From NCBI RefSeq assembly GCF_000708205.1, contig NW_014575563.1, positions 109,594-173,593 of the forward strand: a stretch of DNA of 64,000 bases, written 5' to 3'. Under the pieces are notes generated by a model that had not been told where the DNA came from, searched no databases, and saw nothing but the letters and a program-made list of their open reading frames with translations. A program made the position numbers and the translations under genes. The DNA comes from Mixia osmundae IAM 14324 (lineage: Eukaryota; Basidiomycota; Mixiomycetes; Mixiales; Mixiaceae). This document shows positions 57,016-64,000 of this stretch, piece after piece. Each line of letters opens with the position of its first letter. Position 1 is the first letter of the stretch.

Positions 57016-59654
57016 TTAGGCTTCCGATTTCGGGGCTGCAGGTTCTACCTGAGTTGAATCCGATTCTTCTTGCGAGTCGGTCTGCACGTCGCTGGCATGC
57101 ACATGATGTGTGATGTCGGCAGGTTTTTGACCAGGCTCGGCAATGGCCGGCTCGTCATGCTTCTCGGATGATTTCTCGAGCGACCCGAGCCTCTTCTTAG
57201 CTTCAGAGACAAACTCACGCGCGACGTCGTCGAAGGCTCGGCAAAAGTCCTGTGGCAGCTTGCGGAACTCTGGCACATCGTCGCAAGAGATAGCGATTGA
57301 GAAGTTGGACGCGTACGAGATCATGCCCAAGGCTAGCGTAGATTTGCCAGGACTCGAAGGCGGGAGGACGTGGTAGCTGATCGCTTCGTTGCCCATCCAA
57401 CTGATAGGCTTGGGAGGACCGGGTAGATTGGAGGCGACATGATACTGCGAGAAGATCTTGTAGTACGTCGATTTGAAGATTCGCCAATTGGGCGTATAGA
57501 ACGCCGGAACTTTGTAGAAGACTACGGAAGCATGTCAGTGTGCGGACATATCGGAAGTCCGTTTGGCATACTATCAAAGAATTTGAAGGCGATGGAATGC
57601 AGGTTTGATCTCTTGATGATGTTCATCTCATGATGTGCCTGTATGATTTGCTCCTCAATCGTGTAGACCTTGGGATCCTTGAAGTCGAACCAAGCCAGAC
57701 TGGCGGTCGATAGATTTGCAACTTCCCAATTATCCGCTGGTCGATACGATACAGGAACGAGGAAGCAAAAGTGCTTGTCCTTCGTCGCCACTTTCTCTGT
57801 AGATGCAGTACGGCGAGCGGCTCGGGCAAGGATGGCCATGGCCACGTCGTTGAGCGAGGCTTGCGTATGCTTGAAGGCTTCGCGGATGAGCTTGATCTGG
57901 TCCAATGGCATTCCGGCAGAGTGAGCGTATAGCCTGCCAGTCGCGCGTGACGCTTTCTTGTCTTTGTACGTAAACGCCGTGCGAGACTTTGCCAAGAATA
58001 ATTTATTCGCGCCATGTGCCATGTGCCTGATGGTACCGGGGTAGAGCGCTGAGAATGGTCCGAGCGTCTTGTTTGGAGGTCTGCGATGATGTGCGATGTC
58101 TCGCTTGATGTCGGCAATGTTCTGCTGATGGGCCATCGATTGTAGCACGATGTGATATGATTGAATTAAGCCCTGCCCATCGCTCAAGTAGTGCGCAACT
58201 TTGATACCCAGCGCAGACACGGTGCCATCGGATCCATTGACGTTCTGAAAGAGCATGAGCTCCCAAGGCGGCAGGGATGGATCGAACGGGCCGGCGATAT
58301 GATCGCCGATACGCTTGAACAGGTCGGCATCGCCATTGCGACCTGAATGCAGCCTGACTTCTCTTAGGTTCTGCGAGGGCGACCAGCTGCTTGGCATGCG
58401 CTCCCATCGAGGCCCTCTGAATGTCTTGTTGCGTCGTACGACCCGATATTGGTACTTTGTGAATGCTTCTGTCAGGCCGACCAAGAAGTTTTCGACGGTC
58501 TTGCGATCGAGAGGCTTGACGAACGAATACACGGAATAGCAAGTGGGAGCGTAGGTCTTGTCCTCCATGTAGATCAACATCGAGTCCACACCGGTCATTT
58601 TGTAGCTTGACTTTGGCTGCGAGAAGGAGCCCGAATTAGGCAAGGTCGGAGGTACTGAAGCCGCCGCTGTGGCTGTCGTCTCTGGCTTCTCTTCAGCTCT
58701 GCTCGTGCGTTTGCTCCGGTGATGCTTCTTGATAGCAATGCCTGTAGCTGTTCCAGCTGCGGCGGTTTCGGCCATGCGAACATGCTTGCTGTCCTTTGAT
58801 GGGCCATCTTCAGCGTCGGGCGCCGAACGATCTGTATTGCCAGAAGCTGTTTTTTCATCCGCTGCGAAAGGCTGCGCTGCATGCTCGTCGTCATCCGTGT
58901 TGCCTCCGTCGTTCGCAGTGACGAGACTGCGTGAATCATCCTCCGTGCCGGAGATGGATTGATCGGCTTCATGAGGTGTCGCAACTGGCTGTTTTGCAGC
59001 TTGACTCGTCGGCTCATCGTCGACATTGACGCCTGAGCCGAACAAGGAAGCTGGCAAGATGCTAACCAAAAGACTGGCCGATTTGGGCGTATCCTGGCCA
59101 GAGGACTGAGGCGCTTTGGGCGTCTGCGCGCCATCTCCCTCCTCGGCCATTGCAGAAAGCGTTCGAGTGTCGCTTGGCGCATCTGTCGCTGACTCGGCGA
59201 CAGAAGAGGTCCGACTCAATCTGTTCTGCTCGCGTTCCTTGCGCCGAGCCTCGTGATCTGGTCGGTTTGTGCGCGGTTGCCTATCAGGCTTGGCTGGCGA
59301 TGTGGCATAATCGATGTAGTGCCTCTCATGATCATCGTCCTTTGTGCGGCTTCTCCGCTTGTGTCTGTCTTCCTCGGCAGGCCGCGAGCTTCGTCTTGAA
59401 TGACGGCCATCATCTCGTTCACTGCGATGGTGCGAATGACGGTGTCGAGATGACCTGGGCTCATCGTTCCTTTGATGACGGGACGTGTGCTTTGGGTGAT
59501 GATGCTTCCGGTCGCTGGCTGACTTCTCTTGCGCGGTCTGATCTAGCGCATCCGAATCTACAGCCGAGGACTTGGCAGGTGCAGCTGCCGGTGTAGGTGT
59601 CGCAGGCGCATCTAGTACCTTTCCCTTCTTATACTTGCGTGCATAGTCTGTCAT
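57016..59654 (-). CDS. WS/DGAT-like O-acyltransferase with long disordered N-terminus
   Basis: The C-terminal 500 residues resemble bifunctional wax ester synthase/diacylglycerol acyltransferases, which transfer acyl-CoA to alcohols or diacylglycerol. Two exons (57572-59654, 57016-57521; 50-nt intron) give 862 residues. The first 350 are low-complexity: basic and His-rich (KHHHPKHTSRHQR), then Ser/Asp/Glu-rich. The condensation-type fold begins at MTGVDSMLIYMED. The active-site HxxxDG motif reads AHYLSDGQG (near residue 488). NDVAMAILARAAR and FLVPVSYRP come later, and exon 2 adds ASNLPGPPKPISWMGNEAI and the C-terminal GMISYASNFSIAISCDDVPEF block. An upstream ATG at 59720 would add 22 residues. 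Family is likely; substrate is not determined. Confidence 0.82.
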
Positions 59655-59889
59655 GCCAGGCGCAGATCCTGCTTGAGGTTGGGGTGTGCCAAGAGCCGTA
59701 AGGAGGACGACGACGTCCACGACGGACAGGCGCGGACTGAAAAGACCAGGGACGCCTCTTTTTATGCCTCTTTGGATCAGTTTGACTTTGATATCTCAAA
59801 CACGGCCAAAATCCCGATTGTGATGATGTCACGACGCCGGAGAGCGTGACCGAGTTGGTCGAGTTGCAGGCGGCGAGCGAGTCAGTTGG

Positions 59890-60694
59890 ATGGACAGCAT
59901 CGACTTTGTCTTTGCCCAGGTGATAAGTGGCATAGACTATCTCTTCACTGCTGGACAGCTCAGGTTCGTGTGTGCGTGGTGTCGGGCACTGCCGAAGCTG
60001 AGCGAGGATTGTGTTTTGGTACAGCCAAGAGGCTTATGAAGTTCTGATCACCAATCTGGTTAGGGACACTCATGTCGGGTCCACTCAGGCTAAGCAGGTC
60101 CCAGCGAGGTCGGCGTCGATCGTGAGCGGCGTATCTGCGTCGGATCCTCTGCCTGAGCCGTCGCCAGAACAACGCGCATCGACCGGATCCTCTCCTTTCA
60201 ATGGCCTCAATGAGCGAATCAAAGTCGAGCTCGCCAAGGGCAAGCTGCCGGCAAAGGCAGTCGAGCAAGCACTCGTCTTTGCTCAGCCTTTCGTGACGAA
60301 GAAGCAGCGAAAGGCGATGGTCAAGGCGACGCAGAAACACTCGGGAGCTGTCGTCGAGCGCATGTGGGACCCAGAGACGCACCAGTGGGTCAAGCAATCT
60401 GTGGGAAAGTTGAAGCCGAAGCGCCAAGCAAGCAAAAGCGCCCAGGCCGAGACGACAGCTCCGTCAGGCTCAACAGGACCGCCGGTCAGACGGCTGCCAC
60501 CTTTGCCGGCTGACGCCGTCACCGTGCGAGAGGGTGACGAGCTTGATGAGGAGCAAGAGGATGACCGCTTGTTCACCTCGACGGACAGCTTCACACCTGT
60601 GCCCGGCATTCAGATCACGACGACAACGATGATACAGCTGTACGACGCAGACGAGACGGACTACGACGATAGCAAAGCTTCTCCTTCGGTCTAG
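59890..60694 (+). CDS. Unrecognised 253-residue protein with WDPETHQW motif
   Basis: Two exons (59890-59963, 60007-60694) with a 43-nt intron give 253 residues. The N-terminus MDSIDFVFAQVISGIDYLFTAGQLRIVFWYSQEAYEVLI is helical and moderately hydrophobic and may lie on or in a membrane. The middle has a compact helical region (NERIKVELAKGKLPAKAVEQALVFAQPFVTKKQRKAMVKA) and then MWDPETHQWVKQSVGK. The rest is Pro/Ser-rich with an acidic end (DADETDYDD). No family is recognised. The intron acceptor is GCGAG, weaker than the rest, but it is the only one that joins the two frames. It diverges from the DGAT-like gene. Confidence 0.65.
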
Positions 60695-60811
60695 ATCCAT
60701 GCAACCAAGCGATCCCATTACGTGCCCTACAACGTGGTCCTACATGCTCGTCGGTCACAAGGAACTCCATGAGAGGCACGCCCTCGACGCGTAGGCTGCG
60801 GTACTCGCGTT

Positions 60812-63404
60812 ATGGGATCGATCGCTTTCTCAGAGACCGCAAAGCGACTGCCTACGCACACTCGTTACAAAGATTATAATATGGACACTAACGGACTCGT
60901 CGCGCCAGGCACAGTAGACATCGCCGACGACGCATCTGCTCAAGGTATCCTGGTCATCTCTCACACTATTACGGCAACACTCGTACCTCTGGCAGCTATT
61001 ATCCTCTTTGTCAGCAATCTGCACCATCGACAGCAAAAACGCTACCGACACTGTCATAGCACACATCACATGCACGCGCCTCTGCATTCACCCCCTAGCA
61101 GCGCCAACACAACAGGCGCCTTTCCAGTGGACGAGCGCAACCTAGACGCGACGAAGACGATTTACACTCTCAGTGATCTGGCAGGATCACAGTCCTCTTC
61201 TGCGCTCGGAGCGGAGACCATCGTCGTCCGGGCTAGCAGCAATACAAGCGCCCGGAATGACGCCAAGTATCATCTCGCTCCTTCCTTAGATTCTCGTCGG
61301 TTCCCGTCCTTACGATCCAACCCGTCATTGTCTGGAAGTCAAGCCGCACTCTTGCGCCAGCAGCCCTGGACGGGTTCAATTCGTAGCTCGGGTGATGCGT
61401 ATGGCTCACCCGTGCCATCGCCCGTCCCAACGCTGGAGTCCTCCTTTGCTCAGCAGCAACAAACTCATCTAGGACATTTGCTTGCTTCGTCACAAGTCAA
61501 GCAATACTCACATCTGCCAACCGGCGGGACCGCTGGAGCTGCTCACGTGTATCCACATATACGTCTGCCAGGGAGCAGCGCGTCGTCGAGCGCTGCGTCG
61601 CATCCGAGCCTGCTTTTCTGGTTCGAACCATTGTTCGTCTTGCTAGGCATGACGTTGCATGGAAGTGTCGGATTCCTGTACCTGACTCTAGACCTCTCGT
61701 CCGAAAGCGTCCCGGCAATTCTCGAGCTTTCCAGCTGGGCGTGCCACGTCGTCCTACTTGGCATCACTGCATGGGATTGTGTCACCTCTGCACTCTTACG
61801 CAATTTCAGCGCGTCGCTATGCAGCGTCGCAGGCATCTGGCAAGCTCCGCGATACGAATGTAGCTTGCGCAGGCGTATCGCGCGATGGGTCATGGGCTTC
61901 CTCCTGGCCTCTCTAGGACTTGCTAGTAGGTCTGCATATCAAGCCAAGGGGAGAGCTGACGGGTCACTAGGTCTCGCGTTACACACTCACGTGCTCTTTA
62001 AGGCAAGAGGCGCTGCCGTAGCCGATACACTTGCTGTCGAGTTTGATCCGAAACCAAGGTTGGATACCATTGCGGCAGCAAGAGAGCTGCAACTGGACGT
62101 TATCATCATGTCGACTGTGAAATGCGCTTTTGCCTTTCTCGTCATCGTCTGCGTCTGTCTCAAATTGTGGGCAAACGTCATCAACGACACCCAAACACCC
62201 TCGTTTGCCATCAAAGTGAGTGGCTGCTGTACCCGGATGATTTGCTGACCCAGTATACAGCAAATGGCACTTTCAGAAAAGTCAAAGTTCGGACCGGATC
62301 GTTGGCACGATCGCCTACGATACCCTCACAAGGGACCGGAGGCCCATGATGTGCGCCATGTGTTCACAAGCTTGCAGTGACTGAAAGGTCACACAGCTCT
62401 CCGTGCTGCCCATAGCAGTCATGATCATCGTTACGATTGCGATTTCGCTCTCAACCAATGAGTTGTCTCCACGAGCACCGCGGACGTTCTTCTTTACGTT
62501 GCCCAGTCCTCGAGCACATCTGATCTTGTCAGGTCTGGTTTGGCTCATCTGGATGCTGTCAAGCTTCATGCTCTTCGCTCCTGCTGAGGACCCTCACAAT
62601 GAGCATTTACATCTCGCTCGCCGGCGTTTGCCAGGTGCATCGTTTCACGAGGCCAAATCACGGCAAGTCACCCCACCTACCTTGGTACAAGTGACAGTCG
62701 CCCGGCCGAAGAGCCTGCCAGCGACTCGGACAATGTCAACACGCTATAGCACGCCGCCTGTCGCAGATCAGGTCGACGTCGCACGCTCTGTCTCGGTACG
62801 ATCCTGCTCCACAGTCGCCTCGGGCAGCGTTCGCACGATACACACTGAGCGTCTCTCGCGCATCTCTCGGGCGTCCTGGCCGGCAATGCAGTTGCCCGTT
62901 ATCGAGCCACTCTCCTTCGGGTCCGACAAGCTCACGCTAGGCAAGCGCTCAATGTCCATACGAGATCAATCACTAGAGCAGCAACGATCGCGCATCGACC
63001 CGACGCCGGAGGCGATGGCAGCCGCAATGGAAGCTTTGGGATGGCGGCCATGGGAGCAGCAGCGCGCGTCTGTCGAGCCCTTGGAGGCAGGCCTGGTCGT
63101 CGACGTCTCTGAGCAATGCAAGACGTCAGAGCAGGAAGGACGCGGTGCGGATTCACCTGACGATATCATCGTCTTTGATTGTCAAGACAGCGAAGCAGGA
63201 AATCGAGCGTTCCTGCATTATTCGGCTTCTCGAGACGATCGCTTCCAGATCCCTCTCCTTCCTCGGCCAAGCTCAACGGCAATTGTCAAGCATCTCTCAC
63301 GTGGCTCGTTCTCGGATATCCGGTTTGTGCAAGTAGACTCACCTGCCGGGAACAGCCAAAAGGCTGCACTTTCACATAAGCAAAAAAAATCGCAAGAAAC
63401 GTAG
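60812..63404 (+). CDS. Orphan seven-helix membrane protein with long loops and tail
   Basis: Three exons (60812-62215, 62261-62350, 62397-63404) give 833 residues, or 810 if translation starts at the ATG at 60881 (MDTNGLVAPGT). Seven hydrophobic helices are visible: VISHTITATLVPLAAIILFV, LLFWFEPLFVLLGMTLHGSV, ACHVVLLGITAWDCVTSALL, IARWVMGFLLASLGLA, VKCAFAFLVIVCVCLKLW, LPIAVMIIVTIAIS and LILSGLVWLIWMLSSFMLFA. Between helices 1 and 2 there is a Ser/His/Gln-rich loop of about 220 residues, and a 260-residue Ser/Arg-rich tail follows helix 7. Introns of 45 and 46 nt use GTGAGT and GTGCGC. The topology resembles a receptor, but no family signature was recognised and it is not obviously related to the array upstream. 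Confidence 0.7.
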
Positions 63405-64000
63405 CGTGGCCTGTGATTATTGCATCATCATCATTGCAGAAGATGCAAAGAGCGCCAGACTGCACGTTACGAACAGGAGGCATCATCATCGTGGGCGCCG
63501 CCCTAATCGTCGTCGTCACCGCTATAGAGACACTCAGCTGGCTCTTGCGCGCTGCTTGCCGGCCAGATACAGCCTGCTTTGCCTTTGCGCGAGACTATGA
63601 GAGGCGAGCTTTGAGCGAACAGTGACTAACGTGCGGAGCATCCGAAAGTAGCTTACCAGTCGAGTAGCGACGCATGCCCACTCTTTCCTGACAATCTAGC
63701 GGGACTGGTCGAATAGCTCAGCCGTTCTGAACGAGCAGTGAAGGCTCACACAGACGAAGCAAAGTCTGGCAGATCTCTTGACTGCAAAAGGCGCTATATT
63801 GGAAGTCGGTTGGCCAATCATTCAGGCTCCATCGGAGACTATAGTCGTATCCGAGATGCTCGAGCGAAGCTGCAAAGATTCAGTGCCGGAAACGCAGCGT
63901 CTCACTCGCTCCCAAACGTTCGTCAAAGGTGATCCTAAACACTCGCGTCAGAGCCAGATGAGATCTGCATGCACTACGGCGGCGAAGATGCTGTGGATGA
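63405..64000. other. Right-edge region without a supported gene
   Basis: A plus-strand frame at 63413-63625 codes a hydrophobic helix (GGIIIVGAALIVVVTAIETL), but it has no partner exon or known domain. The remaining 400 bases are broken by stops on both strands. A gene may begin beyond the edge. Confidence 0.35.

Overview
The window looks like a compact, intron-rich basidiomycete genome, with a gene about every 2 kb. The evidence is interrupted eukaryotic genes with very short introns (almost all 43-68 nt, GT-AG or GC-AG), basidiomycete-type 7TM families resembling DUF6534, and ordinary fungal housekeeping genes (RRP5, UTP11, SLX9, BET2, RFC4, TCTP, seipin, SPO14-type PLD). A small-genome Pucciniomycotina yeast of the Mixia kind would fit, but that placement is inference. 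Exon models below were built by hand from reading frame, splice signals and remembered family alignments; no search was run.

Layout. 1-13 kb: AFG1 ATPase (runs off the left edge), a Tea1-like kelch/coiled-coil polarity protein, the rRNA-processing factor RRP5, and seipin facing an NMN adenylyltransferase. 14-22 kb: two copies of a small secreted Gly/Ala/Ser-rich protein flank an SppA-type protease with a mitochondrial-looking N-terminus, a Ser/Pro-rich protein and TCTP. 22-31 kb: TMEM135-like membrane protein facing RFC4, a secreted endonuclease/exonuclease/phosphatase, a mitochondrial PPR-like protein and the Rab geranylgeranyltransferase beta subunit. 32-41 kb: a 1700-residue phospholipase D, then SLX9, UTP11 and tRNA-Glu. 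40.7-45.6 kb: gene-poor stretch holding all ambiguous bases of the window, the third Gly/Ala/Ser-rich gene and a tRNA-Met. 45.6-64 kb: ABCC transporter, nucleotide-sugar transporter, an array of three 7TM proteins with a CREG-like secreted protein inserted, a WS/DGAT-like acyltransferase, and an orphan 7TM protein.

How genes relate. Neighbours are mostly unrelated housekeeping genes in divergent or convergent pairs with tiny spacers. Three ribosome-biogenesis genes (RRP5, SLX9, UTP11) and several lipid/membrane genes (seipin, PLD, DGAT-like, ABCC) occur, but nothing suggests a metabolic cluster. The two real families are the three dispersed Gly/Ala/Ser-rich genes (all with coding exons of exactly 77, 261 and 376 nt, and a conserved GC-AG first intron) and the 7TM array at 52.3-57 kb, whose members share intron positions. 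No transposon, LTR element, viral element or CRISPR array was recognised.
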